Below are positions 36,119 to 46,204 of a stretch of DNA of 64,000 nucleotides, piece after piece (the stretch's first letter is position 1; the number at the start of each line of letters is the position of its first letter). The notes under the pieces were generated by a model, which ran no database searches, was not told where the DNA came from, and worked only from the letters and a program-made list of their open reading frames with translations. Both the position numbers and the translations under genes were made by a program. The DNA comes from Cohnella panacarvi Gsoil 349 (GTDB lineage: Bacteria; Bacillota; Bacilli; Paenibacillales; Paenibacillaceae): assembly GCF_000515335.1 (NCBI RefSeq), contig NZ_KI911563.1, positions 1,399,598-1,463,597 on the forward strand, in the 5' to 3' direction.

Positions 36119-37201
36119 GTGACAACACCGAAAGCGCAACAATCCAATACGCCGGAAGCTCTTAGATCGTTGATATGGGACGACAACGCCCTGTTGATGC
36201 TCGATCAACGCTTGCTGCCGGAAGAAACCGTCTATTTGCGGTTAACGACGCCGCAAGAAGTATGGGAAGGCATTCGCGAGCTTAAAGTCCGCGGCGCACC
36301 CGCCATCGGCATCTCGGCTGCTTATGGCGTCGTTCTGGGCATTATCGATTTCGCCGGGGATACGAAGCAACTGACTGCGGAAGCCGTCAAACATGCGGAA
36401 TATCTGGCGACTTCGCGGCCGACGGCCGTCAATCTGTTCTGGGCGCTCGACCGGATGAAGGCGCGCGCCAACGCGTTAGCCGCCGAAGGCGCGTCCCTGG
36501 AGGATGCGATTCGCGCGCTGTTGGACGAAGCGCAACAGATTCACGCGGAGGATGAGGAAACGAACCGATTGATCGGGGAGCACGCCTTGACTCTGTTCAA
36601 GGACGGCATGGGGGTGCTTACGCACTGCAACGCAGGCGGACTCGCGACTTCGAAATACGGAACCGCGCTCGCTCCGTTCTACCTCGCGCTTGAGCAAGGC
36701 ATCCGGTTGAAAGTGTTCGCCGACGAGACTCGTCCGGTGCTTCAAGGCGCCCGGCTAACCGCATTCGAGCTTCAACAGGCCGGCGTCGACGTCACGCTCA
36801 TCTGCGACAATATGGCCGGTCATGTCATGTCCAAAGGCTGGGTCCAGGCGGTCATCGTCGGCACGGACCGCGTCGCCGCCAACGGCGACGTCGCCAACAA
36901 AATCGGAACGTACGGCGTGGCCGTCATGGCCAAAGCCCATCATATCCCGTTCTACGTCGCTTGTCCGCTTTCGACGATCGACTTGTCGACGCCGACTGGC
37001 GCCGACATTCCGATCGAAGAGCGGCATCCGGACGAAGTGTCGCACGGATTCGGCAAGCGCACGGCTCCCGAGGGCGTCGCGATCTACAACCCGGCTTTCG
37101 ACATTACTCCAAGCGAGCTGGTCACCGCGATCATTACGGAGAAAGGCATCGTGCGCGCGCCTTATTCGGAGAGCTTAAAGAACTTATTCGCGGAGCTATA
37201 G
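36119..37201 (+). CDS. mtnA: Methylthioribose-1-phosphate isomerase MtnA
   Basis: 360 residues from a GTG with GAGGAG ahead. Conserved [15 protein letters not shown] near 57, [20 protein letters not shown] near residue 165 (the catalytic Cys) and [20 protein letters not shown] with its catalytic Asp near 245. It converts the product of MtnK to methylthioribulose-1-phosphate. Later salvage genes are not in the window. Confidence 0.95.
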   Translation: MTTPKAQQSNTPEALRSLIWDDNALLMLDQRLLPEETVYLRLTTPQEVWEGIRELKVRGAPAIGISAAYGVVLGIIDFAGDTKQLTAEAVKHAEYLATSRPTAVNLFWALDRMKARANALAAEGASLEDAIRALLDEAQQIHAEDEETNRLIGEHALTLFKDGMGVLTHCNAGGLATSKYGTALAPFYLALEQGIRLKVFADETRPVLQGARLTAFELQQAGVDVTLICDNMAGHVMSKGWVQAVIVGTDRVAANGDVANKIGTYGVAVMAKAHHIPFYVACPLSTIDLSTPTGADIPIEERHPDEVSHGFGKRTAPEGVAIYNPAFDITPSELVTAIITEKGIVRAPYSESLKNLFAEL

Positions 37202-37207
37202 CATTCG

Positions 37208-37522
37208 TTAAGAAGCGGACCCCGCCAATAGGCGGACCGCTTCTTTCCCGCTCATGCCGACGTTAATGCCCATTGCCGCAGCGGCTTCCGTAACGGATTC
37301 GAGCGGCGCGTCGAGCAGCTGCTCGAAGTTGCGGACGCCTACGGCGCGCCCGGCAATAATCTGCCGGTCTCTAAGTTTGTCGTTAAGGAGTCCGACATCC
37401 AGCGCGCCGCACATAATATACCCGCCGCCTGCCGCGATCGCGACGAGCGTCGTCTTGGGCAACAGCACTTCGACGCCGATCGCCGTCCAATCGTCGACGC
37501 GAATCGGCACGATTCTAACCAT
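37208..37522 (-). CDS. yunC: YunC-like protein, DUF1805
   Basis: 104 residues from the ATG at 37522 (GGAGGTG six bases upstream; a GTG in the ribosome site is not the start). DUF1805 text: WTAIGVEVLLPKTTLVAIAA, GGGYIMCGALDVGLLN and AVGVRNFEQLLDAPLESV. Small soluble protein of unknown function, here a lone convergent gene. Confidence 0.85.
   Translation of the reverse strand: MVRIVPIRVDDWTAIGVEVLLPKTTLVAIAAGGGYIMCGALDVGLLNDKLRDRQIIAGRAVGVRNFEQLLDAPLESVTEAAAAMGINVGMSGKEAVRLLAGSAS
37210..37245. terminator. Shared terminator of mtnA and yunC
   Basis: AAGAAGCGG...CCGCC / GGCGG...CCGCTTCTT stem with an AATA loop, followed by TTT on the plus strand. It overlaps the last codons of yunC, so it serves mtnA principally. 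Confidence 0.75.
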
Positions 37523-37695
37523 GCCTACCACCTCCAGACCGCCAAGTCAGTGCATAATTACGTTGTATAGAATATGCGGCAATGTTCGCGAACATTAAGG
37601 CCTTTTGCCCTATAAAGTACTACATTAGGCGGACAAAACGTGTTATATTAATTTTACCTAAAGAAATAAACGGTGTACCCAGTGGAGGACATACG

Positions 37696-38187
37696 ATGTC
37701 ACAGAAGAAACCCGATTCCGACGGCGCCTACCTGTTCCAAGTAGACGTCATGCTCCATGCCTCAAGCAACGGAGCGGCATTAGAACAGCTTCTTCGCGTA
37801 CTCAACAGCGGCAATTTCGCGGATTATCGAATCGGATCGGGTATACGGCTCGGCTCGGCGATCGAACAAGCGCTTGCCCAGACGACGCAGACCGTGCCCA
37901 TCCCGATCAAAGAACACGTCAAGTCCCCCGGCAAAGAACCCGTCAATGCCAAACCACACGCCAAAGAAGCCAGTAAGACGAACCCGCTTGAAATCCGGAT
38001 ACGCCATTTCATACAGAGCAACCAACTCATTCGGCTCAATATCAACAAAGGCCGCGGCGTTAAGATGAGCCTACCGTGCCGCGTCGTTAACTACGACCCG
38101 AGCAATCAAATGCTGACCGTCTATCACGTAGACGAGAAGCAAGTGTATACCGTTCTCCTGAACGAAATCGACGATTTCATCGAGTAG
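37696..38187 (+). CDS. Hypothetical protein, possible Sm-like C-terminal domain
   Basis: 163 residues from the ATG at 37696 behind TGGAGG. Residues 1-55 form a helical segment (VDVMLHASSNGAALEQLLRV), 70-100 a polar Lys/Pro linker, and 100-163 a beta-rich domain (IRLNINKGRGVKMSLPCRV, then QMLTVYHVDEKQVYTVLLNE). The last part has the strand pattern and length of an Sm-like barrel, but no family is recognised. Probably specific to Paenibacillaceae. Confidence 0.65.
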   Translation: MSQKKPDSDGAYLFQVDVMLHASSNGAALEQLLRVLNSGNFADYRIGSGIRLGSAIEQALAQTTQTVPIPIKEHVKSPGKEPVNAKPHAKEASKTNPLEIRIRHFIQSNQLIRLNINKGRGVKMSLPCRVVNYDPSNQMLTVYHVDEKQVYTVLLNEIDDFIE

Positions 38188-38321
38188 AGGGTCAGTCGAT
38201 AGAGAGCGGCATGACAAAGAGGATATCCACCAGGCCAACGCAGCGTCATCACTCGGACTAACTGCATGCAATGAAGCTATTCCAATGGATGGGATACACC
38301 TTGACCTATAAACGGTACGAA

Positions 38322-38400
38322 GTGCAGCTATTTGGCGGAAAATGAGAGTTCCGGTTGTTTCAGCGATAATGAGAAGTATTCGATGCAGTTATTCAGTAGA
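38322..38400 (+). repeat. Copy of a dispersed intergenic repeat
   Basis: Counterpart of 5330-5406 (opposite strand): AGTGCAGCTATT, GGAAAATGAGAGTTCCGG, GATGCAGTTATTC. It occupies most of a 480-bp gap (38188-38668) that has no convincing gene; nearby 38262-38290 and 38430-38450 carry further GCATGCA-like scraps. Confidence 0.5.
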
Positions 38401-38579
38401 TAAATGACGATATTGTGATAACGAACTGTACTCCATGCAGTGTGCCTGCGGTATTGCGGTACAAACAACAGGTGTGACTCCGAAGCGAGGAAGGTTATGC
38501 GCTATCGGTTCGGCGGATGATCGAGCTGGCTTTCGCTTGCCCACCATATCCTTAAAAAGGCTGCGATAGACCAAAACAA

Positions 38580-38620
38580 AACCAGGATAGAGCAGATACA
38601 AACCCTGCTCCATCCTGGTT
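38580..38620. terminator. Stem-loop terminator in the 38.2-38.7 kb gap
   Basis: AACCAGGAT..AGCAG / CTGCT..ATCCTGGTT with T-rich flanks on both sides. It serves the GGDEF-EAL gene on the minus strand and any plus-strand transcript. Confidence 0.75.
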
Positions 38621-38668
38621 ATTTACTTTTTCGAGTTAGTTCCTTAGGGGAATTGTCTCTATAGGATT

Positions 38669-40480
38669 CTAGCTATAGTTCGCGCTTAACGGCAGCGCCG
38701 AGCGGTTGAGATGCTCCTTCAATAAGCTCGATATGCTCCCGCTGTCGAGCGGCGGACTGCCGAAGTAGCCTTGCATCTCGTCGCAATGGTGACGACGCAA
38801 GAAATGCACCTGCTCCTCCGTCTCGACTCCTTCCGCGATCACTTGCATCTGAAGGTTGTGCGCCATCGCGATGATCGCCGCGACGATCGCCGCGTCGTTC
38901 GGGTCTTGTTGAATGTCGCGCACGAAAGTGCGATCGATCTTCAGCCTTGCGATCGGGAGCTTCTTCAAGTAATGGAAGGAGCTGTACCCGGTACCGAAAT
39001 CGTCGATGCTGATGTTGACGCCGAGCTCCGTCAGTTCTTTCAAGCTGAGCGAAGCCCGATCGACGTCCATCGTCATGCTCTCCGTAATCTCCAGCTCGAG
39101 AAACTTCGGATCGAGTCCCGTCTTCTCCAGTACCTCGGCGATCTTCTCCGTCAAATTCCGATGCACGAATTGCCTGAACGACAAGTTCACGGACACGGGA
39201 ATGCTCGGCAAGCCCGCAAGCTGCCACTCCTTGTTCTGACGGCACGCTTCCTCGATGACCCAATCTCCGAGCGGAACGATCATTCCGCTCTCCTCGGCCG
39301 CGGGGATGAAGTCGCTCGGCGGCACGAGACCGCGCTCCGGATGCCTCCAACGAATGAGAGCCTCCATCCCGACGATCTGACCCGACGCCAAATCGTATTG
39401 AGGCTGATAGTAGAGGCGAAACTCTCGATTGTTCAGCGCTTGCCGCATCTCGTGCTGGATCGTCAGCTTCTGCATCGCGATCGGATCCATCTCATGAGAG
39501 AAGAGCACATAATGATTTTTGCCGTTCTCTTTGACTTTGTGCAACGCCGTATCCGCGCGCTTCATCAGCGTGCCCGCGTCTACGATTCCTTCTTCCCAGA
39601 CCGCTACGCCGATGCTGACCGTAATGTGCAACGGAAGGCCGTTCAGCTCGAACGGTTCCTCGAGCACGGCCATCATCGCGTCCAGCCGGACGGTAACGTC
39701 TTGGCCGTCTTTCACGAGATCCAGCAGAGCGACGAACTCATCGCCCTCCATGCGGGCAATGTCCCCGTTCTCCGGCAAACATCTGGTCAACCGCTCCGCG
39801 ATCTGCAGCAGCAGCATATCCCCGAACTCCCGGCCGAAAGAAGCGTTAACGAGCTTGAACCGATCGACGTCCATGTAGCATACCGCCAGCTTCGTGCCGG
39901 GCGATTGGGCGCTCTTGAGCTTCTCTTCCAATCGGCTCGTGAAATAACGGCGGTTCGGAAGTCCCGTCATATCATCGTAATACGCCATGTAGCGAATCCG
40001 CTCCAACGTGCGTATGCGTTCGCTTATATCTTGGATGAATACTAACAACCCGATCGTCGAACCGTCCCGTACCAAAGGCGAAGACGAAATGATCAAGTCG
40101 ACGGGGTGGCCCTGTTTGTGCACAACGCGAATTTCCTGCGATACGTTCTGTCCCCGAAGCGTCCTGACGAAAATCTGCAACGTATGATCGTACGAACGTT
40201 CGTCCACGAATTGGGCGAACGGCTCTCCGATCATCTCGGACTTGTCGTAACCGATCAAATCCGTAGGATCTTGATTGATATCGAGAAGTCGGCCCTGCTT
40301 ATCGATGACGGCAAAAGCAACCGGACTGCTATTATAAAGGGAATTCAGCAGTTCGGAATGATAGGAAGGAACCGAAGCCTCTTGCCGGCGGCGCCTACGG
40401 GCGAACTGCCGACCTAACGCCACGGAGCCGGCGGCGGCTATTAAACCGGCGGCGATCCATGCAGGCCAAATGTCGTTCAC
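38669..40480 (-). CDS. Membrane-anchored PAS-GGDEF-EAL protein
   Basis: 603 residues from a GTG at 40480 that follows GGAAGGA; the longer ATG frame (40537) lacks a ribosome site. One N-terminal helix, basic stretch (RRRRRQE), PAS domain (about 45-165, [20 protein letters not shown]), GGDEF domain (about 170-330) whose motif reads EGDEF in [11 protein letters not shown], and an EAL domain (about 345-595) with MEALIRW and DDFGTGYSS intact. The EAL part is predicted to degrade c-di-GMP; the GGDEF part may be inactive or regulatory because its first Gly is Glu. Confidence 0.9.
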   Translation of the reverse strand: MNDIWPAWIAAGLIAAAGSVALGRQFARRRRRQEASVPSYHSELLNSLYNSSPVAFAVIDKQGRLLDINQDPTDLIGYDKSEMIGEPFAQFVDERSYDHTLQIFVRTLRGQNVSQEIRVVHKQGHPVDLIISSSPLVRDGSTIGLLVFIQDISERIRTLERIRYMAYYDDMTGLPNRRYFTSRLEEKLKSAQSPGTKLAVCYMDVDRFKLVNASFGREFGDMLLLQIAERLTRCLPENGDIARMEGDEFVALLDLVKDGQDVTVRLDAMMAVLEEPFELNGLPLHITVSIGVAVWEEGIVDAGTLMKRADTALHKVKENGKNHYVLFSHEMDPIAMQKLTIQHEMRQALNNREFRLYYQPQYDLASGQIVGMEALIRWRHPERGLVPPSDFIPAAEESGMIVPLGDWVIEEACRQNKEWQLAGLPSIPVSVNLSFRQFVHRNLTEKIAEVLEKTGLDPKFLELEITESMTMDVDRASLSLKELTELGVNISIDDFGTGYSSFHYLKKLPIARLKIDRTFVRDIQQDPNDAAIVAAIIAMAHNLQMQVIAEGVETEEQVHFLRRHHCDEMQGYFGSPPLDSGSISSLLKEHLNRSALPLSANYS

Positions 40481-40580
40481 AAGACGACGTCCTTCCTCCC
40501 CATTCGGGAAAAATAGCGAACTCTCTACAACTCTCATTATAAACGCTAGTCGAAAGATGTATAGAGAAATCCCACATTTT

Positions 40581-40952
40581 TCACTTTTGGGTTCGCGCGG
40601 CCAGCGCTAGGCATATCCAACCGGCGATGAACGCGACTCCTCCGAGAGGCGTGATCGCCCCGAGAGCTTCCACTCCGCTTAACGCGAGGGCATAGAGGCT
40701 TCCGGAGAATAATACCACTCCCGCCAGCAGCAGACGCGCCGACCACAGCGCCAGCTTCGGGCGCGGCAATCTGTCGATGAGCAGCGCGACGAGCAGAATG
40801 CCTATCGCATGGAGCATATGATATTGCACGCCGGTTTGATAGACGTCCATCATGTCCGATGACAGTTCGTCCTTAAGCGCATGGGCTCCGAAAGCTCCGA
40901 GCGCGACGGACAGCATGGCGGCGAGCGCGCCGATTTTCACGTATCTGATCAT
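40581..40952 (-). CDS. ywdK: DUF423 membrane protein, YwdK-like
   Basis: 123 residues, four hydrophobic helices, with [11 protein letters not shown] near the start and [12 protein letters not shown] and [16 protein letters not shown] later, all diagnostic of DUF423. Small inner-membrane protein of unknown function. Confidence 0.88.
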   Translation of the reverse strand: MIRYVKIGALAAMLSVALGAFGAHALKDELSSDMMDVYQTGVQYHMLHAIGILLVALLIDRLPRPKLALWSARLLLAGVVLFSGSLYALALSGVEALGAITPLGGVAFIAGWICLALAARTQK

Positions 40953-41028
40953 TCGTATTCGTCAATCCCCTGTTCGCGGTGTAGTACAAGCTTCACTATC
41001 ATACCTTAAACCTGACCAACAGATATAA

Positions 41029-44000
41029 CTATTTCAAAAAGAACGAAGTTCGGCTGTGGCCGTCTTTGGTCTTGCTGACTTCGAGCACGGCCGGGAACGC
41101 TTGCTTCAGCTCCTGCACGTGGGAGATGACGCCGATCATGCGTCCTGCCCGTTGCAAATCGATTAACGTCCGGATCGCTTTGCCCAGCGACTCCTCGTCG
41201 AGCGACCCGAAGCCTTCGTCGATGAACATCATCTCGATCGAGACGCCGCCTTGGTACGCTTGGATGACGTCGGTCATCCCGAGCGCGAGGCATAGCGACG
41301 CGTTGAACTTCTCGCCGCCGGACATCGACTTCACGTCGCGGTTCTGGCCCGTATACGCGTCGTACACGTCGAGGCCGAGCCCGCTCTGCTTGCCGCGCGC
41401 CTCCAGCCTGTCGCTGCGCTGCAGCAGGAATTGGCCGCCCGACAACTCTTGCAGGCGGGCGTTCGCCGCTTGCAGGATTTGCTCCAGAAATTCGATGAGA
41501 ATGTAGCGCTCGAACGACACTTTCAACGCGTTGTCGCCCTTCAGCATCTGATAGAGATCGGCGACGCTCTGGTATTGCCGCTCCAGGTCCGCCAGTTGCT
41601 CGTGCGATTTGGCGATCGCCGCTAGAAGGCGCTGCGCTTCCTGCTTGAATTGCTGCACGCCGTGAAGCTCGGCGGTTACGCGATCGTTGCTCGCTTTGAG
41701 CTCGGCGATCGCGGCGTGCATCTCGTCGAGCCCGGGAGCCGCTTTCCCTGCTAATTCACGCTCCAGCTCCTCGATCTGCTGCGCCAGCGCCGCCCACGCC
41801 GACTTGAACGTCTCGATCTGACGCTGCCTCGCCATCCGCTCCTGCTCCGGCAGCTTGGCCGACGAGTAGGCTGACGCGTCGTCGCCGAACCCGCTCTTGG
41901 CGAGCGCGTCAGCGAACCGGGCGGCGGCTTCCGCTTGCCGCTGCTTGGCCTCTTCGAGCTGGCCCGTAAGCTGCGTTACGTTCGTTCGCTCGACCGTTAC
42001 CCGCGTCCGCGCTTGCTCCAACGCTTGTTGCGCAGCTTCCCAAGCGTCGGTCAACTGTTGGAGTCGCGCGGATGTGCCGTTCAGGCGCGACGTCAGCAGT
42101 GCCGGCGAACGAACGTCCTCCGGTACGCGGCCTCGCTCGTTCTCGAGCAGCGTTTGCTTCGTCGTTCGATCGAGCGTGATGCGCCCTAACCGCTCTATTA
42201 GCCGTTCGCGATCCGTCTGCAGCTTCTCCAATTGCCCTTCCTCTTGCTCAAGGCTTTCCTTGAGAGATACCGCTTCGGTCTTCAGAGCCTCCAGCTTGTT
42301 CTTATCGGCCCGATGATTTGCGCCGTCTTCCTTCGCTTGATCGAGCTGCCCAGACCACGAACGATCCTGGGACAACCCGAGTTCATCCATGATCGCAAGC
42401 TTACCCTCTCGCAATTCGACGGTCGCCGACGCTTGGGCAACCGCTTCGTTCAAGACTTGCTCCGCGGCGCGAAGCTGCTCCTTCAGCTCCTGAATCTGCT
42501 CCCGTGTCGGAATCGTCTCGACTGCGGTCGCTCTGCTCGGATGCTCCAGACTGCCGCATACGGGACAAGCCGCTCCATCGTGCAGGTGCATGGCCAGAAG
42601 GCCGGCTTGTCCTTCCAACCACAAGGCTTCCTGCTCGTCGTGGCGTTGTCTCATCCGTTCGGCCGATTGCGCCAAGGCTTGCCTGCTCTGGGACTGTTCG
42701 ATGAGACGAGCATCGAGCGTAACCATTTCATTCAGCCATTTGTACCGATCGATCGTTAGCTGAAGACGCTTCTCCGCTTCGGGCAGACGCTCTGCTTCCG
42801 CCTCCATCGCCTTGAGCCGCTCTTGCTTCGCCCGCCGGGATTCGCGCAGCTCGACCAGTTGCTTCTCTCCCGCGTCGCGTTCGGCCGCCAGCTTGCGCTC
42901 CTCTTGCTGGAGCAGCGCAAGCTCCTGCTCGCGCTGCTCCAGCGTCCGCACGACCTCGGCGTACTCGCCGAGCTTCTGCAGCGCGAGCTGCGCCTCGGTC
43001 CGCTCCGGCTCGCGCGCTTGTTCGGCGCGGTAACGCTCCTCCGCCATGGCTAACGCCCGCTCCGCTTCGGAGACCGCCCCAAGCGTCCGCTCCAGCTGCG
43101 CCGCCTTCGCCTCCGCTTGCCGTTTGTCCGCCTCCGCTTGCTCCTCGTACGGCTCGAGCTTGGCGGCTTGCTCGGCAAGCTGCACGCCGCGAGCCAGCGC
43201 ATCGATGTCGCTCTGCCGCGCGGCCATCTGCTCCCGCTGCGCCTGCTTATCCGCCAGCTGCGCGAACCGGCCGGCAAGCGCAAGCCCCTCGCGCAGCGCC
43301 GTCTCCGCTTCGGCAAGCCTCGCGCCCAACGCGTCGCGGCGCGCCGACACCGCAGCAGCCTGCTCGCCGTAATATTCGGCTTCCTGCGTCAGCCCTTCCA
43401 TCACCTGCGCCGAGCTGCGGTACGTCTGCGACAGGGCCGCGGTTAAGGCGCTGTCTTCCCGCTGCGGCAGCGTCTCCTCGGCCTGCTTCACGTAGACGTC
43501 CTGCGTCGCCTTCTCTTGCTTCAGCGTGTCCTGCAGCTCGCGGTGCTTGCGCTGAAACTTCTCTTCCAGCTTCTCGTACAGCCCTGTCCGGAATATGCGC
43601 CGCAGGATCTCTTCCTTATTGTCCGTATCGGACGTAAGCAGCTTGCGAAATTCGCCTTGAGGCAGCATGACGATCTGACTGAATTGTTCCTTCGTCAGCC
43701 CGATGACGGACTCCAGCTTCGCGTTCACGTCGGAGACGATGAACCGGTCGACGCAAGGCACGTCCTCTCCCGACGTCGTCTCGTACAGCTCGGATTTGCC
43801 GCCGGTTTCGTTCTTATTGCCTGCGCGGCGGTGCGGCATCTGCCTAATGACGCGATAGGTGCGCCCGCCTACGCCGAATTCGTAATCGACCGCCGTATGG
43901 ACGTCGTCCTCCGCGAAATGGCTGCGCAGCATCCGCGTCTCCGCGCGGTCTTCTCCGCTGGCGCTTCCGTACAGCGCGAAGCAGATCGCATCGAATATCG

Positions 44001-44127
44001 TCGTCTTGCCCGCGCCGGTGTTGCCGGAGATGACGAACAGCCGCCGATCCTCCAGCAACCGAAAATCGACCGTCTCGGTGTCGCGATACGGACCGAACGC
44101 GGTCATGCTTAATCGAATCGGCCTCAT
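41029..44127 (-). CDS. sbcC: Nuclease SbcCD subunit C
   Basis: 1032 residues. N-terminal ATPase half with Walker A (GNTGAGKTTIF) near residue 36, long coiled coils with a zinc hook CPVC near residue 520, and C-terminal half with signature SMSGGEKFNASL and Walker B MMFIDEGFGSLD. With SbcD it opens hairpins and trims protein-blocked DNA ends. Overlaps sbcD by four bases. Confidence 0.96.
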   Translation of the reverse strand: MRPIRLSMTAFGPYRDTETVDFRLLEDRRLFVISGNTGAGKTTIFDAICFALYGSASGEDRAETRMLRSHFAEDDVHTAVDYEFGVGGRTYRVIRQMPHRRAGNKNETGGKSELYETTSGEDVPCVDRFIVSDVNAKLESVIGLTKEQFSQIVMLPQGEFRKLLTSDTDNKEEILRRIFRTGLYEKLEEKFQRKHRELQDTLKQEKATQDVYVKQAEETLPQREDSALTAALSQTYRSSAQVMEGLTQEAEYYGEQAAAVSARRDALGARLAEAETALREGLALAGRFAQLADKQAQREQMAARQSDIDALARGVQLAEQAAKLEPYEEQAEADKRQAEAKAAQLERTLGAVSEAERALAMAEERYRAEQAREPERTEAQLALQKLGEYAEVVRTLEQREQELALLQQEERKLAAERDAGEKQLVELRESRRAKQERLKAMEAEAERLPEAEKRLQLTIDRYKWLNEMVTLDARLIEQSQSRQALAQSAERMRQRHDEQEALWLEGQAGLLAMHLHDGAACPVCGSLEHPSRATAVETIPTREQIQELKEQLRAAEQVLNEAVAQASATVELREGKLAIMDELGLSQDRSWSGQLDQAKEDGANHRADKNKLEALKTEAVSLKESLEQEEGQLEKLQTDRERLIERLGRITLDRTTKQTLLENERGRVPEDVRSPALLTSRLNGTSARLQQLTDAWEAAQQALEQARTRVTVERTNVTQLTGQLEEAKQRQAEAAARFADALAKSGFGDDASAYSSAKLPEQERMARQRQIETFKSAWAALAQQIEELERELAGKAAPGLDEMHAAIAELKASNDRVTAELHGVQQFKQEAQRLLAAIAKSHEQLADLERQYQSVADLYQMLKGDNALKVSFERYILIEFLEQILQAANARLQELSGGQFLLQRSDRLEARGKQSGLGLDVYDAYTGQNRDVKSMSGGEKFNASLCLALGMTDVIQAYQGGVSIEMMFIDEGFGSLDEESLGKAIRTLIDLQRAGRMIGVISHVQELKQAFPAVLEVSKTKDGHSRTSFFLK

Positions 44128-45299
44128 ACCGCGCCACCTTCCTCTCGCACGACTTCCGCGTACGTCTCGGCGAACAAGCGCCTCTTATCCTCGGTAAGCG
44201 GCTGCCCTTTGACTTCCTCGTAGAACGCCGCGAACAGCGACACCGGATCGGCTTCCCTGCGCGATACGCCGGCGTGGTCGGCGCCATCCTCAACCGCACC
44301 CTCCGCTACGGTAGCCGGCTTAACCTCGACATGCATCGCATTCGGATACACGGCGCGCGCCTTCTCCATCGGGAACAGCACCGGATGGTCGCTTAACAGC
44401 GTCACGAACGCGTAATCCTCGGATATGAAACCGGTCGCGGCTACGATCTCCTCGACCGGAGCGACGATTCTGCGCATGTCGCGAAGCGGCGCGAACGACC
44501 GCTGCTCCATCGCAACCGTACCGTCTCCCGCTAGTTCGACGATGTAATACCCTTTGCGATGATGCTCCTCGGATATCGAATACTTGAGCGGAGAACCCGA
44601 ATACCGTACCCGCTCGTCGCCGACATGGTGCGCCTGGTGAAGATGGCCGAGCGCCGTATAATGGAACGCCTTAAAGTATTCCGCGTGAACGTGCTCCGCG
44701 CCGCCGACCGCAAGCGGCCGTTCCGACTGGCTCGTATTCTCCTGCGGCGCCGCGCCGGGCGTCACGAAAGCGTGTCCGACGAACACGTGTCGAGCGCCTG
44801 CAACCATCCGCTCCCCGATCCGTCCTACGATCGCTTTCATCGCGTCGTCGTGAGTACGAATCGTCTCGTCCCCGTAAGCGAACCGAACTTGAGCCGGGTC
44901 GGCATACGGTACGAGGTGAAAATGCACCTCGCCGTCCCCGTCTTTCAGCACGACCGGCTTCGACTCCGCGGGCAACTGCCCGACGAGATGGAGTCCCCGC
45001 GCCTCCATAATGCGCGTGCCGAACCCGAGCCGATCGGGGCTGTCGTGGTTGCCCGAAATCGCTAGCACAGGCACGCCGATGCGCAGCACCAGCTCGGCGA
45101 GCAGCTCGTCCAGCAGCTCGACCGCTTCCGTCGGCGGTACCGCCCGATCGTACAGATCGCCCGCGACGACGACCGCGTCCGGGCGCTCCCGCTCTACCGC
45201 ATCTACCAATTGCCGCAGCACGAACCTTTGATCCTCCGTCATATAGACGCCCTGTACCAGCTTGCCTAGATGCCAATCCGCCGTATGTATGAACCTCAT
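44124..45299 (-). CDS. sbcD: Nuclease SbcCD subunit D
   Basis: 391 residues. Mre11-type metallophosphoesterase motifs in order: HTADWHLGKL, VAGDLYDRAV, AISGNHDSPDRL, FVGHAFV and ALGHLHQAH. Manganese-dependent nuclease subunit, made together with SbcC. Confidence 0.96.
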   Translation of the reverse strand: MRFIHTADWHLGKLVQGVYMTEDQRFVLRQLVDAVERERPDAVVVAGDLYDRAVPPTEAVELLDELLAELVLRIGVPVLAISGNHDSPDRLGFGTRIMEARGLHLVGQLPAESKPVVLKDGDGEVHFHLVPYADPAQVRFAYGDETIRTHDDAMKAIVGRIGERMVAGARHVFVGHAFVTPGAAPQENTSQSERPLAVGGAEHVHAEYFKAFHYTALGHLHQAHHVGDERVRYSGSPLKYSISEEHHRKGYYIVELAGDGTVAMEQRSFAPLRDMRRIVAPVEEIVAATGFISEDYAFVTLLSDHPVLFPMEKARAVYPNAMHVEVKPATVAEGAVEDGADHAGVSRREADPVSLFAAFYEEVKGQPLTEDKRRLFAETYAEVVREEGGAV

Positions 45300-45504
45300 G
45301 AAGGCGTAACCTCCCGAACATTTTACGGAATCGAACGATTCTCTTAACTATTTTAATCGATCGAGGGGACATCTGTCAGTTGCGCGCGGACTATGTTTTG
45401 TTTCCATGTGCTTGTACCCCGGGCATATCGCACACATTGTTTGCGGCAACTTGAATATATTGATTACGATCAACGATTTCACTACTCGCGAGAGGGGGTT
45501 GCCC

Positions 45505-46173
45505 ATGAACCATTCCTCATTCATTCTGTCCCGTGAAGACTGGTCGCTCCACCGCAAGGGCTACCAGGATCAAGCGCGTCACCAGCAGAAAGTCAGAGAG
45601 GCGATCAAGCAGAACTTGCCCGACCTGATCAGCGAAGAGAACATCGTGCTGTCGGATGGGCGCCAGATCATAAAGATCCCGATTCGCAGTTTGGACGAAT
45701 ATCGGTTCGTATTCAATATGAACAAGAAGAAGCACGTCGGCCAAGGCCAAGGCGACAGCAAAGTCGGCGACGTGCTGGGGGTCGATCCGACGCCGCAAGG
45801 CGGCAAAGGGGAGAATGCCGGCTCCGATCCGGGCGAAGACGTCGTGGAAGCCGAAATTTCGATGGCCGAGCTGGAGTCGATGCTGTTCGAAGAGCTGGAG
45901 CTTCCTTACTTGCAGCGCAAGGAACGAGAGCAGATCGAGTCGAAGGAAGTCCGGTTCACCGACGTTCGGCGCAAAGGCATTATGTCCAACATCGACAAGA
46001 AGCGGACGATCCTCGAGAATTTACGCCGCAACTCGCGCGAGGGACATCCGGAAATCCACGGCATCTCGCCGGACGATCTGCGTTTCAAAACGTGGGAAGA
46101 AATCGTGAAGCCGCATAACAATGCGGTTATTCTAGCCATGATGGATACTTCGGGGTCGATGGGTGTGGCGTAA
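45505..46173 (+). pseudogene. yhbH: yhbH copy 1, truncated after the MIDAS motif
   Basis: 222 codons starting [20 protein letters not shown], behind GAGGGGG. It matches the first 215-220 residues of YhbH (normally about 380-390, a sporulation-linked VWA-like protein usually associated with PrkA and SpoVR). It ends exactly at the metal-ion motif MDTSGSMG, then reads V-A-stop. GC-rich and host-like, so this is probably the remnant of the original gene. A complete copy starts 31 bp downstream. Whether the truncated protein is made is unknown. Confidence 0.85.
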
Positions 46174-46204
46174 TGAACTAGAGCTTACGGGAGGTGAAGC
46201 GGCC

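Noticed and set aside
38389..38613. 74-codon minus-strand gene in the 38.2-38.7 kb gap
   Set aside because: No ribosome site, no recognisable motif, and it overlaps the dispersed repeat and a terminator stem.
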